A stretch of DNA of 64,000 bases. Origin: Nocardioides sp. SR21. GTDB taxonomy: Bacteria > Actinomycetota > Actinomycetes > Propionibacteriales > Nocardioidaceae. Both the position numbers and the translations under genes were made by a program. Numbering within the stretch: position 1 is the first letter of the stretch; every line of letters starts with the position of its first letter. The notes below the pieces were generated by a model that was not told the origin of the DNA, did no database searches, and worked only from the letters and a program-made list of their open reading frames with translations. The stretch covers positions 62,001-126,000 of the forward strand of contig NZ_JAKWJR010000007.1 in assembly GCF_022761125.1 (NCBI RefSeq), in the 5' to 3' direction. Below, in pieces: positions 1 through 9,500 of this stretch.

Positions 1-521
1 CCTGGCCGACGCACGACGGGTCGCCGCCGGCGCCCGCGCCGATGCCGCCCAGAGCGGTGATCGTGCCGTACGGCTGGGTCGCCGGTGCGGCCGGCGCGGT
101 GTGCGCCACGGTCGGCTTCGCCACCGGCCTGGAGCACGTGGGCTGGGCGCCCGCGGCGGCGCTGCTCGTGATGCGACCCGACCCGCCGGCCCAACGGCTG
201 CGCTCGCTCGACCGGTTGGCCGACGTGGCCCTCGGCGCCGGCGCCGCGATCCTGCTCGTCCTCGCGGGACCGCCCGACTGGGTGTACGCGCTCGCGGTGC
301 TGGGCGTGATCGCGGCGGTCACGGGGACCGTCGGGAGCCGGTGGTACGTGCTGCCGACGTTCACGACGTGCCTGGTGTTCCTGCTGCTGCTCGCCGGCGA
401 CCCGGACGACGCGGGCAGCCGGTTCTGGGAGCGGCTCCTCGAGACGGGGCTCGGGGTCGGCGTCGCGGCGGTCGCCACCTTCGTCGTGCTCCCGGCCGTG
501 CGTGGCAGGGCTCGCGCATGA
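1..521 (+). CDS. FUSC-like membrane protein, C-terminal part (5' end outside window)
   Basis: The frame is open from the left edge, so the gene probably begins upstream; an internal ATG at 42 exists but has no clear ribosome-binding site. The visible part starts with a Pro-rich linker and then alternates hydrophobic helices (about five) with an Arg-rich loop (RPDPPAQRLRSLDRLAD), ending in a last helix and RGRARA. This resembles the second membrane half of FUSC / aromatic-acid-exporter-like proteins, where a conserved Arg-rich loop follows the second helix. The substrate is unknown. Membrane location is clear from hydrophobicity; the family call is from recollection and is moderate. It converges on the next gene. 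Confidence 0.6.
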   Translation, partial: WPTHDGSPPAPAPMPPRAVIVPYGWVAGAAGAVCATVGFATGLEHVGWAPAAALLVMRPDPPAQRLRSLDRLADVALGAGAAILLVLAGPPDWVYALAVLGVIAAVTGTVGSRWYVLPTFTTCLVFLLLLAGDPDDAGSRFWERLLETGLGVGVAAVATFVVLPAVRGRARA

Positions 522-581
522 GCGCCCCGGTCTACGCGAACCTGCTCGTCGAGGTGCTGCCCCGGCGGTCATGACCGGCGC

Positions 582-3500
582 TCATCGCCACAGGTCACCG
601 CCGGTGGACTCCAGCAGGGCCCGCGCCGCCAACCGACCGCTCTCGACCATCCGGTCGAGCTGGTGGAACTCCAGCATGCCCACGCCCGAGGACGGCGGGG
701 TGATCACGAACGCCCCGCGTTCGCGAGCGTGCTGTGCGGTGCCCTGGCCGCCGATCATCATGAGCCGGAGGAGCGCATCGCCGAGCGCGGGGACGCGCGG
801 CGCCTCCCCTGCCCGCGGCGCCCGATCGCCGCCGCCGATGTTGACCGCCACGATCGGTCCCTCCTGGCGCTCCAGCAGCGTGTCGACGGGCAGGTTGTCG
901 AGCACGCACCCGTCGACCAGCAGTCTCCCGTCGACCTGGAGCGGCGGCGTGAGGATCGGCAGCCGCGCCGACGCCGCGACCGCCTCCCACAGCAGCCCGG
1001 AGCGGTGGACCACCTGGCTGCGGGCATGCAGGTCCACCGACACGCACCGGAACAACCGCGGGAGTGCCTCGATCCGGGTGTCGTCCCCGAGGAAGTAGCG
1101 CAACCGCTCGGGCGTACGACGGCCTTTGGTGAGCGCCTTGGACGGGATCGTGTAGTCGCCGAACGGGTTCCCGCGCACGAAGCCCTCGTGGTGGAGCTCC
1201 TGGACCGCCCGGCCGTCGAGCCCGAGCGCATAGGTCGCCGCGACGATCGCGCCGAGACTGGTGCCGGCGATCCGGTCGATGACGATGCCCGCGTCCTCGA
1301 GCTCCTGGAGGACGCCGATGTGGGTCATGGCGCGGGCTCCGCCGCCGGCCAGGACCAGCCCGAGCGAGCGATTCGCGATGGCGCGCGCCAGCGCGTCGAT
1401 GCCCTCGTCCGGTGCGGGAGCACTGACGACCTGCCACGGATGGAGCAGGTCGATCCAGCGGTTCACGATCGCGTCGTCGGTCGGTCCGACCAGGACCAGG
1501 TCGACCCCGGCCGGCCCGTCCCACCGCTCGAGCACCGGCTCGTCGGTGCGGGCCACCAGGATCACGCGGTCGCTCTGGCGCACGGTCGCCTGCCACCAGG
1601 GATCGTCGTGGCGATCGGCCACCAGCAGGACGCGGTCGTGCAGCTGCTCGGCCCGGGCGAGCTGCTCGGCGTCGGCGCCGGTGGACACGTGGACGTCGCA
1701 GTGCGAGGCGATGCGCGCCGCCAACGCGCCGGCCACGGCCGACACGGGGCTGGCCGGTCCAGCGCCCACCACGGCGATGAGTCGCGCTGGCCCGCTGTTC
1801 GGCACCTCGTTCGGGCGAGCCGTCGCCAGCTGTTCCGCCAGAGCGGTGGCGACGGCCACGGCGGTGGCCGGCGTCTCCTCGAGCAGGTCCAGGAAGTCCT
1901 GCCGCGGAAGGGCGAGCAGGGTGGTGTCACGTCGCGCCCGCACCGACGCGGTACGACGCCCGGTCGTCAGCAGCGCCAGCTCGCCCACGGCAGCGCCCGG
2001 TCCCAGCTCGCGCACGACGACGTCGTCGACGACCACCTCGAGCCGTCCCGACATCACCAGGTAGAGCGAGTCGGCCGGGTCGCCGCGTCGTACCAGCCAC
2101 TGGCCGGCGGGCAGGTCGAGCCGCGAGCCGGCCGCCTCGATGCGCCGCCGGGCCTCGTCGGGCAGGCGACCCAGGAAGGTCGAGGCCTGCACCGGCTCGG
2201 GCAGCAGGGTCTCCGTCTCGTCGGCGGCCTGGTCGGCCGGCACGTGTACGTCGATGGAGCGTGGCGCCTCCACCTGCTCGCCGGCCGCCGGTCGCACCGG
2301 GCCGAGCGTCAGCGCTCCCACCGCCGCCACCCCGAAGCACGCGGCGCAGAACAGCCAGCCGTCACGCAGCACGTCCGCGGCGTTCAGCGGCGTGGGTGTG
2401 CCGATGATGACCACCAGGATCGCGATGCCGAGGACCCCGCCGAGCTGCCGCGCGCTGGACACGACGGCCGACGCCGTCGCGAACCGTCCGCCGGGCACGG
2501 CGGCCAGTGCGGCGCTGCCGAGGATCGGCAGTGTCGCGCCGACGCCGATGCCGCTGAGCACCTGGCCGGGCAGCCACTGGGTCAGGAAGGCTGGGTCGGG
2601 GCCGACGACCTCGGCGTACCAGAGGTAGGCGGCGCACCAGACGAGCGCGCCGGGCACGATCACGAACCGGTAGCCGTAGCGCTGGGCCACGTCACCGAGC
2701 GCCCCCGCGACGACGGCCGCGACCAGCGCTCCCGGGACGAGGGCGAGGCCGGCCGACAGGATCGAGTAGCCCCAGACATACTGGAGCCAGAGGATGTTGG
2801 TGAGCATGTAGGCGTAGAAGCCCATCCCGGCCACCACGGTGACGCCGTTGCCCACGGAGAACGGCCTGATCGCGAACAGCGTGCGGTCCAGCAGCGGCTG
2901 CGGATGCACCCGCGAGCTGAGCGCGAACCCGAGGCCGAGCAGGATCGCGGCGCCGAAGGCGGCGAGCACGCGCGGGCTCGACCAGCCCCACTCGTTGCCC
3001 TGGACGATCCCCAGCGTCAGGGCACTGAGCGCGATCGCCAGCAGGAGCGCACCGCGGAGGTCGGGCATCCGCCTCCTGCCGGGCGCTCGGCTCTCGACGA
3101 GGTTGCGCCGGATGACGACGATCGCGGCAATGCCGATCGGCAGGTTGATCAGGAACGCGAGCCGCCAGCCGCCGAGCTCGACGAGCGCGCCGCCGATCGG
3201 GGGACCGAGGCCGGCCGCGAGGGCTGCCGCCGCACCCCAGAGCCCGACCGCATGGCTGCGGCGCTCCTCGGGGAACGCCTCCACCACGATCGCGAGTGAC
3301 GCCGGCACCAGGACGGCCGCGCCCAGCGCCTGCACGATCCGGGCCACGACCAGCATCTCCAGGGATCCGGACAGCGCGCACCACACCGAGGCGAGGGTGA
3401 AGATCGCGGTGCCCAGCACGAACATCCGCCTGCGTCCGAGCAGGTCGGTGAGGCGACCGCAGACGATCAGGAACGACGCGAAGACGATGTTGTAGGCATT

Positions 3501-3680
3501 GAGCACCCAGGACAGGTCGCTGACCGTGGACGTCGGGAAGGACTCCCGGATGTCGGGGAACGCGACGTTGACGACGGTCGCGTCCAGGAACGCGAGGAAC
3601 GCACCGAACGCCGCGACCACCAGGATGCGCGACTCGGAGACTCGCGAGGACGGTGGTCGCGACACCACGGGCGCACTCAT
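582..3680 (-). CDS. MFS transporter - cyclic-nucleotide-binding - patatin phospholipase fusion
   Basis: A 1032-residue three-part protein. Roughly residues 15-465 are a 14-helix DHA2/EmrB-type MFS domain (FLAFLDATVVNVAFPDI, then GRLTDLLGRRR loop). Roughly 500-620 is a cNMP-binding domain whose phosphate-binding cassette keeps the acidic and Arg positions (VGELALLTTGRRTASV). Roughly 770-1010 is a patatin/RssA-like lipase with the oxyanion loop GGGARA, nucleophile elbow GTSLG and dyad Asp in VDGCVLDN, so the Ser-Asp pair looks intact. The same architecture is known in Mycobacterium tuberculosis (Rv3239c and Rv3728, from memory). Likely a membrane protein whose lipase or transport activity responds to cAMP or a relative; substrates are unknown. 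Divergent from another MFS-cNMP gene at 3851, with palindromes between them. Start ATG at 3680. Confidence 0.9.
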   Translation of the reverse strand: MSAPVVSRPPSSRVSESRILVVAAFGAFLAFLDATVVNVAFPDIRESFPTSTVSDLSWVLNAYNIVFASFLIVCGRLTDLLGRRRMFVLGTAIFTLASVWCALSGSLEMLVVARIVQALGAAVLVPASLAIVVEAFPEERRSHAVGLWGAAAALAAGLGPPIGGALVELGGWRLAFLINLPIGIAAIVVIRRNLVESRAPGRRRMPDLRGALLLAIALSALTLGIVQGNEWGWSSPRVLAAFGAAILLGLGFALSSRVHPQPLLDRTLFAIRPFSVGNGVTVVAGMGFYAYMLTNILWLQYVWGYSILSAGLALVPGALVAAVVAGALGDVAQRYGYRFVIVPGALVWCAAYLWYAEVVGPDPAFLTQWLPGQVLSGIGVGATLPILGSAALAAVPGGRFATASAVVSSARQLGGVLGIAILVVIIGTPTPLNAADVLRDGWLFCAACFGVAAVGALTLGPVRPAAGEQVEAPRSIDVHVPADQAADETETLLPEPVQASTFLGRLPDEARRRIEAAGSRLDLPAGQWLVRRGDPADSLYLVMSGRLEVVVDDVVVRELGPGAAVGELALLTTGRRTASVRARRDTTLLALPRQDFLDLLEETPATAVAVATALAEQLATARPNEVPNSGPARLIAVVGAGPASPVSAVAGALAARIASHCDVHVSTGADAEQLARAEQLHDRVLLVADRHDDPWWQATVRQSDRVILVARTDEPVLERWDGPAGVDLVLVGPTDDAIVNRWIDLLHPWQVVSAPAPDEGIDALARAIANRSLGLVLAGGGARAMTHIGVLQELEDAGIVIDRIAGTSLGAIVAATYALGLDGRAVQELHHEGFVRGNPFGDYTIPSKALTKGRRTPERLRYFLGDDTRIEALPRLFRCVSVDLHARSQVVHRSGLLWEAVAASARLPILTPPLQVDGRLLVDGCVLDNLPVDTLLERQEGPIVAVNIGGGDRAPRAGEAPRVPALGDALLRLMMIGGQGTAQHARERGAFVITPPSSGVGMLEFHQLDRMVESGRLAARALLESTGGDLWR

Positions 3681-3749
3681 GCAGACACCATTGCCCCTCC
3701 CACGGGACTCGTTTCGTCCGATGCTTGCGAGATCGGGTCCCGGGGCGCA

Positions 3750-3789
3750 TGACCAGAATTGGTCAGATGTCGCCCGGAGGGCACATCTG
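3750..3789. promoter_or_regulatory. Two inverted repeats between divergent MFS-cNMP genes
   Basis: TGACCAGAATTGGTCA at 3750-3765 is a perfect 6-4-6 inverted repeat. Overlapping its end, CAGATGT at 3764-3770 pairs with ACATCTG at 3783-3789, and the middle also pairs (GCCC-GGA-GGGC, 3772-3782). The 170-bp gap separates two divergent starts, so an operator shared by both genes is plausible. The binding protein is not known. Confidence 0.5.
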
Positions 3790-3850
3790 CCGAGCGCGCG
3801 AGGTCGACTATGGAGGGTCCGTCGCTCTGGAGAACGTAGGTCAGTCCGCC

Positions 3851-5554
3851 ATGACAGAGGTCGCCAGCAGTCCTGCCGGGGCGATCGGCAACGCCCGCGC
3901 CGCGCTCCGCGAGACCCGTGACTCCCTCGCCTCGGTGTTCCGCAACCCGCGGCTGCGTCGGATCCAGCTCGCTCTCGCGGGCTCGATGATCGGTGACTGG
4001 GCGTACGCCACCGCCGTCGCGGTCTTCGCGTACGGCGTGGGTGGCGCCAAGGCGGTCGGGCTCTACTACACCGTCCGCCTGGGCCTGATCGCTGTCGCGT
4101 CCCCGATGCTCGCGATCGCGGCCGACAGGTGGCCGCGCCGGTCGGTGATGGTCGTCTCCGACGTCGCCCGGTTCGTGCTGGTCGCCCTGGCCGCGGCCTG
4201 TCTCCTCCTCGACACCGATCCGTGGCCCGTCTTCGTCCTCGCCGGCCTGGCGAGCCTGGCAGGCGCGGCGTTCCGCCCCGCCCAGAACGCGTGGATGCCG
4301 AAGCTGGCGGACAGCCCGGAGGAGCTGACGGCGTCCAACGGCACCTCGAGCACCTTGGAGAGTCTCTCGTTCTTCATCGGGCCGAGCCTGGGCGCGCTGC
4401 TGATCACGGCGACCGACGTGCCGACGGTCTTCCTCCTCAACGCCGCGACCTTCCTGGTCTCAGCATTGCTGGTCCTCGGCATCCACGAGCGAGAAGGCCG
4501 CCCTGAGACCCCGATCTCGGTGGCGGCGTCCGGTGAGGATGACGACGAACCGTCGGGCTTCTTCGGCCAGCTGTTCGGCGGGTTCGGCGCGGTGGCACAC
4601 GACCGCGACATCCTGATGGTGGGCGCCCTGCTCTGTGTCCAGACGATCGTCGCCGGCGCGTCGGCGGTCTTCATGATCGTGATGGCGGTGGACATCCTCG
4701 AGACGGGATCGGAGGGCGTCGGCTACATCGACTCGGTCTTCGGTGTCGGCGCGATTTTGGGCGGCGTGTTCGCGATCGCTCGGGCCCGCAAGCGCCGGCT
4801 GTGCTGGGACCTGCTCGTCGGCGTCATGCTGTGGTCCCTGCCGCTGCTCCTGGTCTGGCTCGTGCCGAGCTGGGGCACCGTCTTCGCCGCGGCGGTCGTG
4901 ATGGGCTTCGGCAACCCGCTCGTGGACGTCAACTTCGCCACCCTGATCCAGCGGATCACGCCGGACGAGCTGCTCGGCCGCGTCTTCGGCACGCTCGAGG
5001 GCGCCTGCATCGGCACCATGGCGCTGGGGTCGTTGATGATGCCGTTCCTGATCGACGCCGTCGGCTTCGAGACCTCGTTGCTCGTCCTCGGGCTCGGGGT
5101 CGCGGCGCTCGCGATCCCGTGGATCCCCGCCGCGCTGGCCCTCGATCGGCGGCTGGGCGTGCCGCCGGCCGTGCCGTTGCTCGAGTCGGTGCCCATGTTC
5201 GCGCCGTTGTCGCCCGACACGATCGAGCGTCTCGCCCGCAAGCTGGTCCACTTCGAGGTGCCGGCGGGCTCGACGATCATCACGGAGGGCCAGGTCTCGG
5301 ACCGGTTCTTCATCATCGAGTCGGGCACGGTCGCGGTCTCCCACGGCGACCGGGTGGTCCGGCACGAGGAAGCCGGGGACTTCTTCGGCGAGATCGGTCT
5401 CCTGCGCGACGTACCCCGGACCGCGACCATCACCGCGGACTCCGACACCGTGCTGCTGGCCCTGGAGCGCGACGACTTCCTGGCCGCGGTCACCGGCCAG
5501 GACGACGCACGGATGGCAGCGGAGTCGATCGTCACGCGGCGCATCGCGGTCTGA
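3851..5554 (+). CDS. MFS transporter with C-terminal cyclic-nucleotide-binding domain
   Basis: 567 residues from ATG 3851 (GTAGG about 10 nt upstream; the frame is open further upstream but that sequence is not membrane-like). Residues about 30-430 form a 12-helix MFS domain of the EntS/MFS_3 exporter type (GDWAYATAVAVFAYGVGG at the start, ADRWPRRSVM loop). Residues about 437-560 form a cNMP-binding domain with a canonical phosphate-binding cassette, FFGEIGLLRDVPRTATI, keeping both the Glu and the Arg that contact cyclic nucleotide. It lacks the patatin domain of its divergent neighbour. Probable role: exporter gated or regulated by cAMP/cGMP; cargo unknown. It converges with the hydrolase gene at 5575, only 20 nt away. 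Confidence 0.88.
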   Translation: MTEVASSPAGAIGNARAALRETRDSLASVFRNPRLRRIQLALAGSMIGDWAYATAVAVFAYGVGGAKAVGLYYTVRLGLIAVASPMLAIAADRWPRRSVMVVSDVARFVLVALAAACLLLDTDPWPVFVLAGLASLAGAAFRPAQNAWMPKLADSPEELTASNGTSSTLESLSFFIGPSLGALLITATDVPTVFLLNAATFLVSALLVLGIHEREGRPETPISVAASGEDDDEPSGFFGQLFGGFGAVAHDRDILMVGALLCVQTIVAGASAVFMIVMAVDILETGSEGVGYIDSVFGVGAILGGVFAIARARKRRLCWDLLVGVMLWSLPLLLVWLVPSWGTVFAAAVVMGFGNPLVDVNFATLIQRITPDELLGRVFGTLEGACIGTMALGSLMMPFLIDAVGFETSLLVLGLGVAALAIPWIPAALALDRRLGVPPAVPLLESVPMFAPLSPDTIERLARKLVHFEVPAGSTIITEGQVSDRFFIIESGTVAVSHGDRVVRHEEAGDFFGEIGLLRDVPRTATITADSDTVLLALERDDFLAAVTGQDDARMAAESIVTRRIAV

Positions 5555-5574
5555 GGACGCGGGACATGCGGTTG

Positions 5575-6396
5575 CTATCCCGCCCTGCACACGGGGATGC
5601 GCATCCCCTCTCTGGCAGTCAGGAGCGGGACCCGGGCGGACACGCCGTCGGTGATCCGGTCCAGTTGGGCGTCGGTGCGCACGGGCGAGTGGTGGAAGAG
5701 CACGAGCCTCCCCACCCCCGCGTCATCGGCCAGGGCGACCGCGTCCTGCACCGTGGCGTGGCCGTAGTCCCCGGCGAGGCTCCGCTCGTCCTCGGTGAAC
5801 TGGGCGTCGTGCAGCAGCACGTCGACCCCTTCGACCAGGGCTCTCGTCTGGGCGGAGACGCCGCGTGCCGGCGCGTGGTCGGGAAGGTAGGCGAACGAGC
5901 CGGCTGCGTCGGCCACCCGGAAGCCCATGGTGCGTCCGCCCTTGTGCTCGATCTCGGCCGCGGTGACCTCGAATCCCTCGAGGGACACCGTCCCGTCGGG
6001 AGTGCCCAGGAACCGCCAGCGTCCGAGGAGGCCCTCGGGCTCGATGGGGAACGACGGCGGCGAGAGCATGCGGGCCAGCAGGTCCCGGGCGGAGACGCCG
6101 TCCTGCACCGGCACGTGCAGGTCGACCCGGGAGTCGTCGCGGTCCACGGCCCGGCAGAACGGGAGTCCTTGGACGTGGTCCCAGTGGAGGTGGCTGAGCA
6201 GGATCGAACCACGGAAGGGCTCCTGGCCGAGCAGCAGACCGAGGGAACCGATGCCGGTGCCGGCGTCGAGCAGCAGGGTCGGTGCGGTCGCGCCTGTCGG
6301 CACCACGGCGACGCACGAGGTGTGGCCGCCGTACCGGACGAAGCCCGGTCCCGGGGCCGGTGTCGATCCGCGAACGCCCAGCAGCACCAGGTCCAC
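5575..6396 (-). CDS. Metallo-beta-lactamase-fold hydrolase
   Basis: MBL-fold enzyme with the metal-binding motif SHLHWDH (HxHxDH) and downstream ligands in LPDHAP, LLHDAQF, GDYGHAT and LFHHSP, so the dinuclear site looks complete. I place the start at GTG 6396, where the family-like N-terminus begins (VDLVLLGVRGSTPAPGPG); an upstream in-frame start at 6477 would almost touch the divergent cyclase gene and adds an untypical leader. About 273 residues, cytosolic, no signal peptide. It is related to RNase Z/PhnP/class-II phosphodiesterase-like MBL proteins. Next to a cyclase and two cNMP-binding proteins, a cyclic-nucleotide phosphodiesterase role is attractive but is inference only. Confidence 0.82.
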   Translation of the reverse strand: MDLVLLGVRGSTPAPGPGFVRYGGHTSCVAVVPTGATAPTLLLDAGTGIGSLGLLLGQEPFRGSILLSHLHWDHVQGLPFCRAVDRDDSRVDLHVPVQDGVSARDLLARMLSPPSFPIEPEGLLGRWRFLGTPDGTVSLEGFEVTAAEIEHKGGRTMGFRVADAAGSFAYLPDHAPARGVSAQTRALVEGVDVLLHDAQFTEDERSLAGDYGHATVQDAVALADDAGVGRLVLFHHSPVRTDAQLDRITDGVSARVPLLTAREGMRIPVCRAG

Positions 6397-6500
6397 GTGC
6401 CGAAGGTAGTGCAAGCAGGCCCGCTGGATCGTCCGCGTCGGGATGAACGTCTCCCACCGGGCGTGGCCCTGGGACACCGCGAGCGGGGGTGGTGACGGCC

Positions 6501-9500
6501 ATGAGCGGTGCAGACGCCTTCGAGGTGTACGTCCCTCGGCTGGTGCGTGAGTGGGCGCTGCACGACGACTCCACGAGCCTGCACCGGCGGATGCCGGGGA
6601 CGCTCGTGTTCGCCGACGTCTCCGGCTTCACCAAGATGTCCGAGCGCCTGTCGAGGCAGGGGAAGGTGGGCGCCGAGAACATCGTCGGCGTCATCGAGTC
6701 CTGCTTCACCCGGCTCCTGGCGGTCGCGAGCTCGTTCGGCGGGACGCTGGTCCAGTTCGGCGGCGACGCCGTGCTGCTGTTCTTCCGCGACACCGCGCAC
6801 GAGCAGCGGGCGGCCGCGGCGTCGCTGGAGATGCGCCGGACGATTCGTTCGCTCGGCGAGCTGACCCTCGCCGTCGCCGGGGTGCGACTCTCGATGACCG
6901 TCGGCGTCCACAGCGGCGACTTCGACTGGTTCCTGGTCGGGCGCTCGCACCGCCAGCTGGTGCTGGGAGGCGCCGCCGCCTCGCACCTCGTGACGCTCGA
7001 GGCCGCGGCCGAGCGGGGTCAGATCCTCGTCGGCCCGTCCACGGCCGCTGCCTTGGACAGGCGGAACCTCGGTGCGACGGGCGACACGGCCCTCCGGCTC
7101 GTCGGCACGGTGGCGGCACCGCCGTACGACCTCGTGCGGCTGCCGCCGGCGCCGGACATGGATCGGTTCGTCGCCTCCGGGCTCCGTCGCACCGTCGCCG
7201 CGGGCCGGGGCGAGTCCGAGCACCGCACGGCGACCGTCGCGTTCGTCGGCTACCACGGCCTGGACGAGGTCATCGAGCGGCTCGGGGCCGGCGAGGCCGC
7301 TCGACGGCTCGATGCCCTGGTGGTCGGCACCCAGGAGGCCATCGACGCTCGTGGGATCTGCTTCCAGTCCGCGGACCTGGCGGTCGACGGCGGCAAGTTC
7401 TACCTGAGCGCCGGGGCGCCGCTCAGCACCGGGCAGGACGAGGAGAACATGCTGCTGGCGTTGCGGGAGATCGTCTCGCTCGACGTCGGGTTGACGCTGC
7501 GCGCCGGTGTGAACAGTGGTCCGGTCTTCACCGGGGAGATCGACGGTGGCGCGCGAGCCACCTTCCTCACCATGGGTGACCCGGTGAACCTCGGCGCCCG
7601 CGTGATGTCCAAGGCCCGCCCCGGCACTGTGTACTCCACCGCGCCCGTGCTCGACCGGTCGCGGACCCTGTTCGACCTGACGCCGGTGCCGCCCTTCAGC
7701 GTCAAGGGCAAGGCCCGGCCGGTGACCGCGTTCGAGGTCGGTGCGGCCCGTGGCGCCCGCAACGACGTGGCGTCCACCGACGTACCCCTCGTCGGGCGGG
7801 AGCCGGAGCTCGAGGCGTTCCTGGCCGCGCGGACCGCCGCGCAGCGGGGATCGGGGACCTACCTCCAGGTCGTCGCGGACCCGGGTGCCGGCAAGAGCCG
7901 GCTGCTCCAGGAGTTCCAGGCGGACGACTCGATGCCCTTTCGCAGGGTGGCGTGCCGCCTCTACCAGTCGTCCACCCCCTACTTCCCGTTCTCCGAGCTG
8001 CTGGGTGAGCTGCTGTCTCTGTCGGAGACGAACCGGGAAGCCGAGCTCCGGCAGCTCGTCGGCGAGCGTCGTCCGGACCTGATGCCGTGGCTGTCGCTGA
8101 TCGCGACCGCGTGCGGCGTGCTCGTGGAACCGTCCCCCGAGGTGCTGGCGCTGGAGCTGGAGTTCCTCCACGAGCAGCTCGAGTCGGCCGTGGTGTCCTT
8201 GCTCGAGACCGTGCTGACCGAGCCTGTGGTCCTGTGCATCGAGGACGCGCAGTGGATGGACGACGCCTCCTGCCAGCTGACCAACGCCCTGGTGTCCGGT
8301 CTCGACGCGCGCCCCTGGGTCGTGATCGTCGCGCAGCGGCCCGATCCGGGCGGCCAGACGGAGCAGATCCGACCCGCCGATGTCGTCCTGCACCTGCACC
8401 CGCTCGGCGCAGAGCAGCTCGCCCTGCTCGTGGAGGCGCTGACCGAGAACCACCCGCTGCCGGCGCACGAGGTCGCCACTCTCGTGGAACGCTCGGGCGG
8501 CAACCCGCTCTTCCTGCTCGAGCTGCTCAACGCGGTGCAGTCGGGGGACGACGCCGACTCGCTGCCCACCACGGTCCAAGGGCTGCTGACAGCGCGCATC
8601 GACCGGCTGGAGAGTGCCGAGCGAACCCTGTTGCGCCACCTCTCCGTGCTCGGCGCCGGCTTCGACCGGGAGTACGTGCACGACGTCCTACCCTCCGGTG
8701 CGCGCGACGGCGACGACGGGCTGCCCCAGCTCGACGAGTTCCTGCGCGCGGACGACAGGGGATGGCTCTGGTTCCGGCACCACCTCGTGCGCGACGTCGC
8801 CTACGAGGGCCTGCCCTACCGAGTCCGGCGGGAGCTGCACGAACGCGTCGGCGAGTCGATCCTGCGACGCGGCGGCGGCGAAGTCGACGACCTCGTCCCG
8901 CTGTTGTCCCTGCACTTCCACGAGGCCGGTCGCCACGAGGAGGCCTGGCGGTACTCGACGGAGGCGGGGGACCGCGCGAAGGCCATGTATGCGAACGTCG
9001 AGGCCGCGACCCTCTACCGGCGGGCGCTGCACTCGGCAGCCCAGGTCGACGTCGACGGTGGTGTGCGGGTGCAGACCTTGGAGTCGTTGGGCGACGTCGA
9101 GGAGCTGACCGGCAACCTGCTGGGGGCGCGCAAGACGTACGCCGCGGCACGCAGGCTGTCGGCCGGGGAGCCCGTCGTCGAGGCGAGGATGCTCCTGAAG
9201 ACCGCGTTCATCGACGAGCAGCTCGGTCGCTACGTGAGCGCTGTGCGTTCGGTGTACCGGGGCCTGCGCGTGCTCGACTCCGTCGACGCTGCCGCCGACG
9301 ACTTGCGAGCCGAGCTCTACGCCTGGCTCGGCGCGACCAGGCTCCGCCAGGGCAGGTTCGCGGACGCCGCGCGCGCCGGGGCCGAAGCCGTGCGCCTGGC
9401 CGGTCCGCTCGGCGACTCGCCGACCCTGGCGCGTGCGCTCATGGCGCTGGACGTCGCCCGCAGCCACCTGGAGGGCGGCACCGACCTGTCGGGGACTCGT

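Noticed and set aside
518..574. 18-codon frame (MSAPVYANLLVEVLPRRS) overlapping the FUSC stop by ATGA
   Set aside because: Too short and without homology; coupling could be chance.
663..3299. Long plus-strand open frame of 878 codons opposite the MFS-cNMP-patatin gene
   Set aside because: Arg/His/Gly-rich composition with no domain or membrane pattern; antisense shadow of a strongly coding GC-rich gene.
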